Source: Idiomarina sp. A28L (GTDB lineage: Bacteria > Pseudomonadota > Gammaproteobacteria > Enterobacterales > Alteromonadaceae). Taken from it: DNA of 64,000 bases. Positions 10,545 through 21,200 of this stretch are shown here, in pieces. The notes beneath the pieces were generated by a model. That model was not told where the DNA came from, did not search any database, and saw only the letters and a list, made by a program, of their open reading frames with translations. The translations under genes and the position numbers were made by a program. The DNA is taken from NCBI RefSeq assembly GCF_000218785.1, contig NZ_AFPO01000021.1, positions 330,144-394,143 of the forward strand, read 5' to 3'. The first letter of the stretch is position 1, and the number at the start of each line of letters is the position of its first letter.

Positions 10545-11900
10545 ATGAAGCAAGGCTTGCAGCTCAAGTTTAGCCAAAACTTAACCATGACACCGCAATT
10601 GCAACAAGCAATTCGGTTGCTGCAATTGTCTTCGTTGGAGCTGCAACAAGAGATACAAGAAGCTTTAGAAAATAACCCTCTGCTTGAATTACCAGAAGAA
10701 GAAATAACGCCAACTTGGGAACAAAACATTTCCGCAACCGTTTCTTCAAGTGCCGGCGTTGCCGCTGAAGATGATTACATCTATCAGGGCGAAACCAACG
10801 AATCACTGCAAGATTATCTTATTTGGCAAATGCGCCTCTCCCATTTTTCAGCAACCGATGAACACATAGCTCTGATCATTATTGATGCCATCGATGATAG
10901 TGGTTATTTAACGCAATCATTAGAAGAAGTTCTTGAAGCGGCACAACAGCACGATGAGGAAATAAATGCGGAAGAAGTTGCCGTTGTTTTAAAGCGCATT
11001 CAGCACTTCGATCCTATCGGTGTAGCGTCTCGCAGCGTACGTGAGTGCTTACTTTTACAACTAAATCAATTACCAAATGACACTCCGTCACTAGCGGCAA
11101 CCAAAAACGTAGTCGATAATTATTTAGAACTGCTCGGAAAACGTGATTACCGAACTTTAGCGCGAAAATCACGCTTAAAAGAAAATGTTATTCGAAATGT
11201 GTTAGCGCTTCTTCAGCAGTTGAACCCGCGCCCGGGTGATTCTTTTTCTGCCGGCTCTTCAGATTATGTAATACCCGATGTACAAGTAAGAAAAAATAAT
11301 GGCCGCTGGGTGGCCGAATTACACCCAGCAGCAATGCCCAAATTACGCGTTAACGAAACCTACGCTGCTATACACACCAACAAGCACAACAATGGTTGCA
11401 GCAGTGGCGATGCCGATTATATTAAACAACACTTGCAAGAAGCGCGCTGGTTCATTAAAAGTATTGAGAGTAGAAATGAAACTTTACTTAAGGTTGCCCA
11501 TTGTATCGTGCAACGACAACAGGCATTCTTTGAGTATGGGCCAGAATCAATGAAACCAATGATTCTAAGTGATGTCGCAGATAGTATAGATATGCATGAA
11601 TCAACCATTTCGCGAGTAACAACGCAAAAATTCATGCATTCCCCTCAAGGTGTTTTTGAGCTGAAGTATTTTTTCTCCAGCCATGTAAGCACAGATGAAG
11701 GCGGTGAGTATTCATCTACTGCAATTCGTGCGTTAATTCGCAAACTAGTTGCAGCAGAGAATCCGGGGAAGCCATTGAGCGATAATAAGTTAGCAACGCT
11801 ATTGGCCGACCAGGGTATTCAAGTAGCAAGAAGGACCATTGCGAAGTATCGGGAATCGCTAAATATCCCATCTTCGAGCCAACGGAAGAGTCTGCTTTAA
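10545..11900 (+). CDS. rpoN: RNA polymerase sigma-54 factor RpoN
   Basis: Alternative sigma factor that needs AAA+ activators; it controls nitrogen, motility and related regulons. Started at 10545 it has 451 residues and the standard N-terminus MKQGLQLKFSQNLTMTPQL (region I, glutamine-rich). Core-binding region and C-terminal DNA-binding domain follow, ending in the RpoN box ARRTIAKYRE near residue 435. An upstream in-frame start at 10479 adds unrelated residues and is rejected. It is followed by hpf and ptsN, the usual rpoN neighbourhood. Confidence 0.97.
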   Translation: MKQGLQLKFSQNLTMTPQLQQAIRLLQLSSLELQQEIQEALENNPLLELPEEEITPTWEQNISATVSSSAGVAAEDDYIYQGETNESLQDYLIWQMRLSHFSATDEHIALIIIDAIDDSGYLTQSLEEVLEAAQQHDEEINAEEVAVVLKRIQHFDPIGVASRSVRECLLLQLNQLPNDTPSLAATKNVVDNYLELLGKRDYRTLARKSRLKENVIRNVLALLQQLNPRPGDSFSAGSSDYVIPDVQVRKNNGRWVAELHPAAMPKLRVNETYAAIHTNKHNNGCSSGDADYIKQHLQEARWFIKSIESRNETLLKVAHCIVQRQQAFFEYGPESMKPMILSDVADSIDMHESTISRVTTQKFMHSPQGVFELKYFFSSHVSTDEGGEYSSTAIRALIRKLVAAENPGKPLSDNKLATLLADQGIQVARRTIAKYRESLNIPSSSQRKSLL

Positions 11901-11924
11901 CTATCAATAGAAGGAAGATGTGCT

Positions 11925-12212
11925 ATGCAAATTAATCTTACGGGTCACCATGTTGATATTACCGATGCTCTAAGAAACTATGTTGACACCAAATTTTCCA
12001 AGCTTGAGCGCCACTTCGATCATATAAATAACGTTCATGTGATATTGAATGTTGAAAAACTCATGCAAAAAGCGGAAGCTACCATTCATCTTAATGGGGG
12101 TGAAGTTTTTGCCACATCAGAGCATCAGGATATGTATGCAGCCATCGATGCCTTGATCAACAAACTCGATCGCCAAGTTATTAAACACAAAGAAAAATTG
12201 AGTAAGCACTAG
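11925..12212 (+). CDS. hpf: Ribosome hibernation promoting factor HPF
   Basis: Short-form HPF/YhbH (95 residues), which binds the 30S A and P sites and promotes 100S ribosome dimers in stationary phase. The whole length is the HPF/RaiA fold, beginning INLTGHHVDITDALR. A GAAGG ribosome site precedes the ATG. It lies 24 bp after rpoN and 4 bp before ptsN. Confidence 0.95.
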   Translation: MQINLTGHHVDITDALRNYVDTKFSKLERHFDHINNVHVILNVEKLMQKAEATIHLNGGEVFATSEHQDMYAAIDALINKLDRQVIKHKEKLSKH

Positions 12213-12216
12213 GATC

Positions 12217-12687
12217 ATGGAACTAAAAGATATCCTTAGCCCCGATAGCACTCGCGTTGCGGTTGAAGAAAGCAGCAAAAAGAAAATTCTTGAGCTCATA
12301 AGCCAGCTCGTAGCACCTAAACTTGCTGGCGTAAGTAAAGCTGATATTTTCGAAAGCTTACTGCAACGCGAACGCTTAGGTAGTACTGGTATAGGGCTAG
12401 GTATCGCAATCCCTCACGGCCGGCTGGAGAATGCCGGCCAACCGGTTGCGGCACTTATTACTCTTGCGCAACCTATTGATTTTGATGCGATCGATAATCA
12501 ACCAGTGGATATCATTTTTGCACTTTTGGTACCGAAAGATAACCCAGAGTTACATTTGCAGACGCTCTCGGCGGTAGCTGCAAAACTAAATCAAAAAGAT
12601 TGCTGCAGAGCTCTACGGCACTCTACTTCTAGCTCAGAGCTCTACGAACTAATGACGAAGGAAGATACAGCAGATTCATGCAACTAA
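12217..12687 (+). CDS. ptsN: Nitrogen PTS enzyme IIA, PtsN
   Basis: Regulatory EIIA-Ntr protein phosphorylated by the PtsP-PtsO chain; it signals nitrogen status and affects potassium transport. It has 156 residues. The phosphorylation site is His67 in GIAIPHGRL. It overlaps rapZ by 10 bp and belongs to the same transcript as rpoN. Confidence 0.96.
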   Translation: MELKDILSPDSTRVAVEESSKKKILELISQLVAPKLAGVSKADIFESLLQRERLGSTGIGLGIAIPHGRLENAGQPVAALITLAQPIDFDAIDNQPVDIIFALLVPKDNPELHLQTLSAVAAKLNQKDCCRALRHSTSSSELYELMTKEDTADSCN

Positions 12688-13547
12688 TTATTGTTAGCGG
12701 GCGCTCCGGTTCAGGAAAAACAGTAGCGCTTAGAGCACTTGAAGATTTGGGCTATTATTGTGTAGATAACCTGCCAGTAGCGCTATTACCTACTCTTGTG
12801 CATACCGTAATAGAGCGCTATGAAAACATCGCCATTAGCATCGATGTGCGTAACCTTGCCGGCGATAATAATGAGTTAAGTGATGCCTTAGAATTCCTTC
12901 CTCACGATGTAAAGCCTGATATCTTATTTCTCGATGCCAACGATGAAATACTAATTCGCCGTTATGGTGAAACACGGCGTTTACACCCGCTTTCACAATC
13001 AGATTTAACCCTTGCTGATGCTATTCAAGCAGAAGGGCAAATTTTAGAACCTTTAGCTAACTTGGCCACATGGCGAATTGATAGTAGCGAATTAAGCCTC
13101 CATGAGCTGATTGAACAAGTAACAGAACGCGTATTAGGGCGTAAACAAAATAAGCTCATGCTCGTATTTATGTCGTTTGGCTTTAAACATGGCATTCCTA
13201 CTACAGCTGATACAGTGTTCGATGCACGCATCTTGCCTAATCCGCATTGGGAACCTGAATTGCGCCAATATTCCGGCCTCGATGCGCCGGTGCAGCACTA
13301 TTTGAGCCAACAGCAATTAGTAACCAAGTTTATTTACCAAACCGAAAATTTTATCAGCACTTGGTTACCCTATTTTCAACGCAGCAACCGTAGCTATCTT
13401 ACCATCGCGGTTGGCTGCACAGGTGGCCAACATCGTTCAGTTTATATCACCGAAAAATTAGCGGAAGGTATTGCATCGCAACACCCCAACATACGAATTA
13501 AACATCGGGAATTAGAAAGAAAAAACAATGCCAAATCTAACTCGTAA
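12678..13547 (+). CDS. rapZ: RNase adapter protein RapZ
   Basis: Nucleotide-binding protein (289 residues) that in enterobacteria senses glucosamine-6-phosphate and delivers the sRNA GlmZ to RNase E. Walker A GRSGSGKT is at residues 8-15. The C-terminal domain contains FGFKHGIP and the CTGGQHRSV phosphate-binding motif. It overlaps ptsN by 10 bp and ptsO by 20 bp. Confidence 0.95.
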   Translation: MQLIIVSGRSGSGKTVALRALEDLGYYCVDNLPVALLPTLVHTVIERYENIAISIDVRNLAGDNNELSDALEFLPHDVKPDILFLDANDEILIRRYGETRRLHPLSQSDLTLADAIQAEGQILEPLANLATWRIDSSELSLHELIEQVTERVLGRKQNKLMLVFMSFGFKHGIPTTADTVFDARILPNPHWEPELRQYSGLDAPVQHYLSQQQLVTKFIYQTENFISTWLPYFQRSNRSYLTIAVGCTGGQHRSVYITEKLAEGIASQHPNIRIKHRELERKNNAKSNS

Positions 13548-13803
13548 AGTAGAAATTCGTAACAAACTGGGCCTGCACGCCAGAGCCGCCACCAAACTTG
13601 CCCGCTTAGCGAGTGAATTTGATGCCAAGGTAATCATCGCTCAAGATGGCAAGGAAGTAGATGCTGGAAGCGTAATGGGCTTAATGCTTTTGGCCAGCCA
13701 ACAGGGCAAGCACATTGAGGTAAAAGCTACCGGCAAAGATGCCGAAGCCGCATTAGAAGCCATTACTACGTTGGTACAAGAGCGTTTTCATGAAGAAGAA
13801 TAA
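13528..13803 (+). CDS. ptsO: HPr-like phosphocarrier protein NPr
   Basis: Phosphocarrier of the nitrogen PTS, passing phosphate from PtsP to PtsN. It has 91 residues with active-site His17 in the GLHARAATK motif and the conserved DAGSVMGLMLL segment. The start overlaps rapZ by 20 bp. It is the last gene of the kdsD-rpoN operon; a strong terminator follows 24 bp downstream. Confidence 0.96.
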   Translation: MPNLTRKVEIRNKLGLHARAATKLARLASEFDAKVIIAQDGKEVDAGSVMGLMLLASQQGKHIEVKATGKDAEAALEAITTLVQERFHEEE

Positions 13804-13827
13804 TGCTCATCGAACCTTCTAATTACA

Positions 13828-13867
13828 GCATAATAAAAAAGGAGCCTAGGCTCCTTTTTTATTATGC
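13828..13867. terminator. Perfect 40-bp palindromic bidirectional terminator
   Basis: A gap-free inverted repeat with arms of 20 bases, centred on GGAGCCTAGGCTCC and flanked by A6 on one side and T6 on the other. Either transcript forms a GC stem followed by a U-run, so it serves ptsO (+) and pmbA (-), which converge here. Confidence 0.92.
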
Positions 13868-13885
13868 TTCGCTCATGTGCCGTGC

Positions 13886-15280
13886 TTACGAACCCGCTAT
13901 CTTCATATCTGCGAGCAGTACCGAACCACATTGTACGCCATGGCGCGGATCAACATCGGCCGCCATTGCCACCATGTTCTTAAACATATCGCGCAAGTTA
14001 CCCGCAATCGTTACTTCGGTTACTGGAAACTGGATTTCACCATTTTCAACCCAGAAGCCCGCAGCGCCGCGGCTGTAATCACCGGTAACTAAGTTAATAC
14101 CTTGGCCCATAAGTTCAGTAACCAGCAAGCCTGTGCCCATACGCTTACACAATGCCGCTAAATCGGCATCTAACTGAGGAGCTTGCGCTTGCACATACCA
14201 ATTATGAATACCCCCCGCATGCCCTGTAGTTTGCATACCCAGCTTGCGCGCCGCATAACTGGTTAACAAATAGGTATCGAGCACACCCGCAGTAACAATA
14301 TCGCGCTCTTTTGTGGCCACGCCTTCATGATCGAAAGGGCTCGTTGCTAATCCGCCTGGCACCAATGGGTTTTCATGAATGCTTAACCAATCTGGGAATA
14401 TTTCCTTGCCGAGATGATCGAGCAAGAACGTGCTTTTACGATATAGATTGCCGCCGCTAATGGCCCCCGCAAACTGCCCGAAAATACCATGAGCCAAATC
14501 GCTATGAAAAATAACCGGCGCTGAACACGTAGGTATCGAACGCGCACCTAAACGAGATACTGTAGCTGCTGCCGCCTCTAACGCCACTGCTTCTGGAGTG
14601 TTCAATAATGCCGGGTTACGGGCCATAGTGTAGGCGTAATCGCGCTCCATTTTATCGCCTTCTTTAGCGATCGGCATACAACTTAAGCTTTGCCGAGAAC
14701 TCATATAATGGCCGGTGAAGCCATGGCTATTACCATACACGCGAAAGCCACAGTGGCTAGAATAGTGGGCACCATCGGAATTAATAATACGCGGATCTGC
14801 TGCCAGCATTACCTTTTCACAGGCCAAGGCTTGTTCGGCTGCGTAATCTGGTGATTGGTTTGCAGCATAAAACAATTCTGGATCTGCGTAACCACTTGCC
14901 ATAAGCTCTTTATCGGCAAGCCCGGAACAAGCATCTGCTTCTGTCCACCGGGCAATAGCATCGGCTTTTTCAACTGCAATCAATACCGCTTCCGATGAAA
15001 GATCGGAAGTGCTTGCGCTACCTTTGCTTTGGCCGCGATATACGGTAATACCAAGCGTGCCATCTTGGTTAAACTCTACTGTTTCAATTTCTTCTAAACG
15101 GGTGCTTACACTCAAGCCCCGGCTGTGTGCTAAGGCACACTCAGCTGCAGAAGCTCCGCGTTTTTTTGCTGCTGCTAATGCCGCTTCTACAGCTGAAATT
15201 GCCCGTTCTAAATCCGGTTGCAACTGTTCGCGCGATGTTAAACCCGTATTGTTATTTAAATTAGCCAAAAAAAACCTCAA
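13886..15280 (-). CDS. pmbA: PmbA/TldE, partner subunit of the TldD/TldE metalloprotease
   Basis: Partner of TldD in the TldD-TldE zinc protease that matures or degrades small peptides (microcin B17, CcdA). It has 464 residues with the U62 family fold. It lacks the HExxxH zinc motif, as expected for the TldE/PmbA subunit. The glycine-rich C-terminus includes GINLVTGDYSRGAAGFWVEN. Its partner tldD is 2 kb away on the same strand with darP between them, the usual gammaproteobacterial pmbA-darP-tldD layout. Confidence 0.93.
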   Translation of the reverse strand: MRFFLANLNNNTGLTSREQLQPDLERAISAVEAALAAAKKRGASAAECALAHSRGLSVSTRLEEIETVEFNQDGTLGITVYRGQSKGSASTSDLSSEAVLIAVEKADAIARWTEADACSGLADKELMASGYADPELFYAANQSPDYAAEQALACEKVMLAADPRIINSDGAHYSSHCGFRVYGNSHGFTGHYMSSRQSLSCMPIAKEGDKMERDYAYTMARNPALLNTPEAVALEAAAATVSRLGARSIPTCSAPVIFHSDLAHGIFGQFAGAISGGNLYRKSTFLLDHLGKEIFPDWLSIHENPLVPGGLATSPFDHEGVATKERDIVTAGVLDTYLLTSYAARKLGMQTTGHAGGIHNWYVQAQAPQLDADLAALCKRMGTGLLVTELMGQGINLVTGDYSRGAAGFWVENGEIQFPVTEVTIAGNLRDMFKNMVAMAADVDPRHGVQCGSVLLADMKIAGS

Positions 15281-15350
15281 ATATTATGGTGAACGGCCGG
15301 TATATCACCGAAGCCTGCTTCCTGATAAACTTAGCGCATTGAATAGTTAG

Positions 15351-15884
15351 GTGAACCTGAACATGCAACGCGATAACCAAGATGAACATTTAGATGATGG
15401 CGACCTCAGTAAAACACAACTGAAACGCCATTCCCAAGATATGCACGACCTCGGCGTTAAACTGGTAAAAATGGGCAGCAACGGCCTAAAACAAATACCG
15501 CTTGATGATGAAACTTTTGCCGCCGTTAAACTTGCGAAAAAAATCGAAAATAAGCGTGAAGGCTATCGCCGACAACTACAGTTGGTAGCAAAGCTCTTGC
15601 GCCAACGTGATACAGCGCCAATTTTAGCCGCTATTGATGAGCTCGAAAACCGAGCGCTTTACCAAGCAGCTCATTTCCATGCTCTCGAAAAATGGCGTGA
15701 TCGGGTTATTAATCAAGGCGATGATGCCATTCAAGAACTATTGGATGTATATCCCCATGGCGATCGCCAGCAATTACGCCAATATGCCCGGCAAGCTGCG
15801 AAAGAACTGGAACAAAACAAACCACCGGCGGCTTCCCGTGCGCTGTTCAAATATATCCGCAGCCTTAGCGAGTCGTCCACCTAA
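15351..15884 (+). CDS. darP: Ribosome biogenesis factor DarP (YjgA)
   Basis: Small 50S-associated assembly factor (177 residues, DUF615). Highly charged and helical, with the family segment beginning LSKTQLKRHSQDMHDLG and a C-terminal LFKYIRSL motif. The first start is a GTG at 15351; an ATG at 15363 gives a slightly shorter protein and is an equal candidate. It is transcribed divergently from pmbA and converges on tldD. Confidence 0.92.
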   Translation: MNLNMQRDNQDEHLDDGDLSKTQLKRHSQDMHDLGVKLVKMGSNGLKQIPLDDETFAAVKLAKKIENKREGYRRQLQLVAKLLRQRDTAPILAAIDELENRALYQAAHFHALEKWRDRVINQGDDAIQELLDVYPHGDRQQLRQYARQAAKELEQNKPPAASRALFKYIRSLSESST

Positions 15885-15895
15885 AGAAACCTTCG

Positions 15896-15933
15896 TTTGC
15901 GCCCAAATATTGCTTTCATAGCTTGGGCGCAAA
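15896..15933. terminator. Inverted repeat between darP and tldD
   Basis: Perfect 11-bp arms TTTGCGCCCAA and TTGGGCGCAAA with a 16-base loop lie in the 60 bp between the convergent ends of darP and tldD. The U-tract is short on both strands, so it may act as a weak or Rho-assisted terminator or mRNA-end stabiliser. Confidence 0.55.
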
Positions 15934-15944
15934 GGAATCAATCT

Positions 15945-17420
15945 CTATTCGGTTCCACCCACTGTCATATTATCGATCTTCAATGTTGGTTGCCCTACGC
16001 CTACCGGCAAGCTCTGGCCATCTTTACCGCACACCCCAATACCGGTATCCAGTGATAAATCATTACCAATCATAGAAACCGCCGCCATTGCATCCGGGCC
16101 GTTGCCAATCAACGTGGCACCCTTTAATGGCGCCGTAATTTTGCCATCTTCAATTAAATACGCTTCCGATGCCGAAAACACGAACTTGCCAGAAGTGATA
16201 TCTACTTGCCCACCAGAAAACTGTGGTGCGTATATGCCCCGCTTAACCGAAGCGATAATTTCTTCCGGCGTTTTATCACCACCCAGCATGTAGGTATTGG
16301 TCATTCTCGGCATAGGTAAGTGCGCGTATGATTCCCTACGGCCATTTCCAGTAGGCGCTACACCCATCAACCGTGCATTCAGTTTATCTTGCATATAGCC
16401 CACTAGGCGGCCATCTTCAATTAGCACATTGTATTGGCTCGGCGTGCCTTCATCATCTACGCTTAGCGAACCACGGCGGTTGGCAATAGTGCCATCATCC
16501 ACAATTGTGCAGCCCTTTGCGGCAACCTGTTCACCAATGCGGCCACTGTAAGATGAAGCCCCTTTCCGGTTAAAATCACCTTCTAAACCGTGGCCTACCG
16601 CTTCGTGCAATAACACACCTGGCCAACCAGCACCCAATACAACAGGCATTGTGCCAGCTGGTGCCGGCTTTGCTTCAAGCATAATCAAAGCTTGGCGCAC
16701 AGCTTCATCTACATAACTCAAATAACGCAGCTTATCCGAGCCTTTACTTGCCGAATCGGTATCAATAAATACTGGCTGCATGAAGTAATGATAATCAACG
16801 CGCCCACCACCACCTGAAGAACCCCGCTCACGGCGGCCATTTTGTTCGGCTAACACACTACAATTCAAACGCACTAGTGGGCGAATATCGCTCGCTAACG
16901 TGCCATCAGTTGCCGCCACTAAAATGTGCTCGTAAGTACCTGTAAGGCTTACTGAAACTTCATGAATACGCGGGTCTAGCTTGCGGGCGTATTTATCCAT
17001 TGTTTGCAGCAATTCAATCTTTTTTTGCTCAGAGAAGCTATCGAGCGGATTATCCACCCCATAAAGCGGCTTTGCATTACCTGCATTTAGAGCCGCTACG
17101 GTTCGATTTTCGCCATGATCCGCAATGCCACGTGCAGCTGCCGATGCCCGCTTAAGGGCAGCAGGGTCGATGCTATCAGCATAAGCAAAACCGGTTTTTT
17201 CGCCGCTAATTGCCCGCACGCCTAAGCCACGCTCAATATTGAAACTGCCACTTTTTACAATGCCATCTTCTAATACCCAAGCTTCATGGATACTGCTTTG
17301 CAAATATATATCAGCGTAATCAACGCTGCCGCTGTAAATGCTTTGCAAGCTATTTTGCAACGCGCTGTAATCGAGCTCAGCGTTATGCAATAAGTGGTCG
17401 GCCACTTGAGTATTAATCAT
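15945..17420 (-). CDS. tldD: TldD, zinc-binding subunit of the TldD/TldE protease
   Basis: Catalytic subunit of the TldD-TldE metalloprotease, cytoplasmic. It has 491 residues and the zinc motif HEAVGH (His272, Glu273, His277). Further family blocks include [12 protein letters not shown] and the C-terminal IGVCGKDGQ region, which supplies another metal ligand. Its start overlaps the 3' end of the upstream nitrilase gene by 8 bp, so it is cotranscribed with the mreB-rng-yhdP run. Confidence 0.96.
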   Translation of the reverse strand: MINTQVADHLLHNAELDYSALQNSLQSIYSGSVDYADIYLQSSIHEAWVLEDGIVKSGSFNIERGLGVRAISGEKTGFAYADSIDPAALKRASAAARGIADHGENRTVAALNAGNAKPLYGVDNPLDSFSEQKKIELLQTMDKYARKLDPRIHEVSVSLTGTYEHILVAATDGTLASDIRPLVRLNCSVLAEQNGRRERGSSGGGGRVDYHYFMQPVFIDTDSASKGSDKLRYLSYVDEAVRQALIMLEAKPAPAGTMPVVLGAGWPGVLLHEAVGHGLEGDFNRKGASSYSGRIGEQVAAKGCTIVDDGTIANRRGSLSVDDEGTPSQYNVLIEDGRLVGYMQDKLNARLMGVAPTGNGRRESYAHLPMPRMTNTYMLGGDKTPEEIIASVKRGIYAPQFSGGQVDITSGKFVFSASEAYLIEDGKITAPLKGATLIGNGPDAMAAVSMIGNDLSLDTGIGVCGKDGQSLPVGVGQPTLKIDNMTVGGTE

Positions 17421-18276
17421 TTAAAAACGTTACCTCAAACTGATTATGTTGCTGCACCGGCATGCGCCCACGCAGTTGTTCTAATTCTTCGAAATTGGGT
17501 GTAAAACTTATGAATCCGGGCTCAGAACCCAACGTAGCCACAATTTTTCCCCACGGATCAACCACCATACTACAGCCCCAAGTTTCACGGCCATCATCGT
17601 GAGTTCCCGTTTGATTTGGTGCCAACAGGTAAACCTGATTTTCAATGGCGCGAGCTTGCAACAATGGCTGCCAATGCGCTTCACCCGTAACTTTAGTAAA
17701 GGCCGAAGGCAATGTGATGAGCTGTGCGCCCATTTTTCGTAATGCACGAAACATTTCAGGAAACCGTAAATCGTAGCAAACGGCTAAACCTATTTTTCCA
17801 AACGGTGTTTCCACTACTACTAGCTTGTTACCCGGTTTAGTGAATGCCGATTCCCGATAACTTTTGGTGTTATCGTTTACGCTGGCATCAAACAAATGGA
17901 TTTTATCATAACGCGCTGCAAGTTCCCCATCAGCATTAAATAACAGCGAGGCTGCAGCATAACGCTCGCCTCCGCGAACGGCTATTGTTCCCGCTAGTAT
18001 CCAGAAATTAAAACGGCGGCAACAATCAGCAATAAAATCTTGCACCGGGCCATGCTCAAGTTCTTCGGCAAATTTACCTTGCGCGGCTTCACCGGCACCA
18101 AAGCGTGCAAAAGCTTCGGGTAAAATAACCAGATGAGGCCCACTAGTACAAGCCGCCGCATTGCTCGCTTTAACTTCCTCGAACGCTTTAAGCAAATAAG
18201 CCTTGTTGGCTTCCCAATCCGAGCGCGATGTCCATTGCAATAAGGTGATTAGCGGTGAAATATTTGCGTTACTCAT
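17413..18276 (-). CDS. Carbon-nitrogen hydrolase (Nit1/NitFhit-like amidase)
   Basis: Nitrilase-superfamily amidohydrolase, 287 residues when started at the ATG at 18276. The Glu-Lys-Cys catalytic set is visible: Glu54 (LPEAF), Lys125 (YDKIHLFD) and Cys167 ([10 protein letters not shown]). YDKIHLFD and CYDLRFPE are typical of the Nit1 branch, which includes deaminated-glutathione amidases; that substrate is possible but not shown here. A longer reading to 18378 runs inside yhdP and is rejected. It overlaps yhdP by 8 bp and tldD by 8 bp; the yhdP-nit-tldD order is common in gammaproteobacteria. Confidence 0.88.
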   Translation of the reverse strand: MSNANISPLITLLQWTSRSDWEANKAYLLKAFEEVKASNAAACTSGPHLVILPEAFARFGAGEAAQGKFAEELEHGPVQDFIADCCRRFNFWILAGTIAVRGGERYAAASLLFNADGELAARYDKIHLFDASVNDNTKSYRESAFTKPGNKLVVVETPFGKIGLAVCYDLRFPEMFRALRKMGAQLITLPSAFTKVTGEAHWQPLLQARAIENQVYLLAPNQTGTHDDGRETWGCSMVVDPWGKIVATLGSEPGFISFTPNFEELEQLRGRMPVQQHNQFEVTFLND

Positions 18277-21200
18277 TTTGCCCGGATCCTTTTTCTCTCT
18301 TTGCTTCGGTATTTGCTGGTAGTTCTGGCGGCAGCACATCTTCAGCCATTTCTGGTAGCTCCACCTCGGCACTATCACGTTTTACTTCGGTTACCACTGG
18401 GTTTTGCATGGTGCCGGTAACTTCGTATTCCAATCGCGAAATTACTTGCGCATCGTGTAGCATTCTATCGAGTACCAAGGCTGCAATACCACTCGGAGGG
18501 TTCACCATAAACGCCAATAATACCGGCAAACTTGAGGTTACTTTAGGCACATAACTCAAACGATAATGTAGGCTTTCATCAACTAAATTGGTGTACCCCG
18601 ATACCGCCATATCACCCGCTGAACCATTCATTCTTGTATTATCTGTGCTAATAACGCCTTGATCTAAACTAAGGGTTCCATTGAATGATGAATAAAACAT
18701 ACCGCGAGCAAAAATATCACGAAAATCTAAGGTTAGTTTACGCAGCACGCTCTCTAAACTGAGAATTGAAAGCAGCCGGGCACCGCCATCAGAAACATCG
18801 CGCAGGTAACCTGCTCCTAACGACCAATTAACCTCACCTCTTAACGTTTCTTTGTTCCAATCTTGCAGTGCACCATCCCATCCTAACTGAAAGCGGAAAT
18901 CAGCCGAGGAATCTCTCACCACCGAATTGAAGCCTAATTCGCTGATATAAGAACCAATGTTATTACTCGTTAAACTACCTTGTAACGATGTTCGCAGAGC
19001 TTGGCCTTCGCCGGCCCATCCGCCACGAGCTTGCAGAACTGTGCTGCCTTTACGTACTTCAAACTGGCGAACTTGTTCTGCTTTATTTGCGGGCTCTAAG
19101 CGCATTGCAACTTCGCCTAATTCTCGCCCCTGAAAACGACAAATTCGGCAGGTAAATATAATGGGCGGCATGTTATCTAGCCATGAGCGATCTTCAATTA
19201 CGCGCTTATCGCTATCTGCTGAAGGGGGGCTATTCAATTCGAGAAAATCGGCAGCTACGGTGAGCTGGCCAGCACCAATGGTACTCCAATCAATTCGTGC
19301 GCGCCCATTATCAGCGTTCACCTCGAGCAACCAACCATCGCCACTGCTGCGCCCTTCTATCTCGGTGTTATTGAAATCTTGCCCGAACCACTGCAAGCTG
19401 CCAATCGTGGCATCAACCCTTGAAAGCGGTGGTATCGGTGAGCGAGCGGTAGCCTCTGAGCTCGTATCAGCAACGTTATTATTCTTTTCCGGAATCGCAC
19501 TGCTTAGCGAAACAATTACCGGAAGCCAATCGCCTAATTCTGCTTCTTGCATTCCCGCCATTATACGGAAACCACTTTCAGGGCGTGCGCCAACGGTATA
19601 GGGGCTATCGCCAATTTGTAATTCTAATGCTTGAAATGCACCCGAGCCAATTCGCATATCACCGCGTACATTAAATACTTCTGGGCTATTTGCGCTTGCC
19701 CGCAAAACATCTTGATTCCCGGTAACCTCGATTTTAAGCTGCCGCGCTTCATCAGTGTTTTTTGCAAATGGTTCCGGAAGTAGCATGGCTAAAGAAGATA
19801 AATCTGCATCCATAAGCCAGCTGTATTGATAAGCACCTTTCCCTAATTCAAGAGCGAAGTTGGCTTGCCAATCCAGGCTCCCCTCTAATTGTTGAATCAG
19901 TGGAATTCCAGCATGCACAGATTGCAACCGAGCCGCTTGCCAGCTGGCCTTGATATCAGATTGCAATGCATAACCATTTTCTCCCGGAGCGCCCTTTAAA
20001 TCTAAGCTCACAGGCATGTTAAAGAGCAACGAACGTTCTGCTACAAAGTTAATTTCAGCGTTATCAAAAGTAAAATAACCTTCCACATCTTGTAGCCATA
20101 AATCAACAGGTTGAATATGAATATCTTGCCCGTTCAAATCAACCCGCCCTTTTGCACTTACTCTACGATCATCACCGGCCAAGGGAATATCAAGTGTAAA
20201 ATTACCACGTAGCAAATCTCCCGTTGGCACTACATTTGAAAGTGCTGCCCCAACAGAGTTCACAAGAGGGCTAGCCATAAATAGTTCGTGTAACTGTGGC
20301 CCAGTTGCCTGAACATCTGACGCAATATGTAAATGCCGCTCACTACCACTAATAGCAGAGATTTTCGCATCAACTTTAGTTAATGGAATATCATACAAAC
20401 TGCCGCCACGGGCGCTTATGTTCAATTCATCACCCGCGAACGTAAGCTCCGCACGTGTGCCCACAACCGCAGGCCAATTTGGTTGGAATCGATAATCCAT
20501 GTTGTTGATCAACGCCTGCGCCTGCAGAACTCCCTCGCCTTCAGAATACGGGAAATTTTGAATCGGCCCGCGCCAAACCATGGTTAAACTATCAACATCA
20601 CCTTCTAACAGTGAACCAGTTAAATAATTGCCCAATCGCTCACCCAGTTGCAGAGGTAACAGCGCAACCACATCCAGTACATCCATTCCTGGTGTGCCGC
20701 CATTTAGTAGCCAATCTACTTCAACCGGCTTTCCTTGCTGCCCACTGAAGCGCATTTGTTGGCTAATATCCGCCCCCGGCAAGCTAAATAACGCTTGCTC
20801 AACATCCAACTCCCAGCTACCGCCGTTTTGTAACCAATCACCGGTTACCAAAACTTCGTTGAGAACTTTTGCATCATTATAGGTGGCAGGAGAGCTTAAT
20901 CTTACCGAATCACCTTGAATTAAAAACTTTCCTTGCGCCAATGTGCTCCAAACTTCCATTTGCAGGCCACTAATGCCAGGAACACCTCGGTGTGGTTGCC
21001 AAGCCAATTCACTACCATGGCCGTAAAGTTGCCACTCTCGTTGTTGGGTTAAACGCACCTGCAAAGAATCGAGTTGCCCGCCAAACTGCAAACCATCAGC
21101 CCAATCTCCAAGCGCAACTCCCGGCGCCCCAAATAGATTCCAAACTGGGCCGAAATCAATTAACTCAATATCATTTAAGTTCCACAGGTGCTCACCTTCA

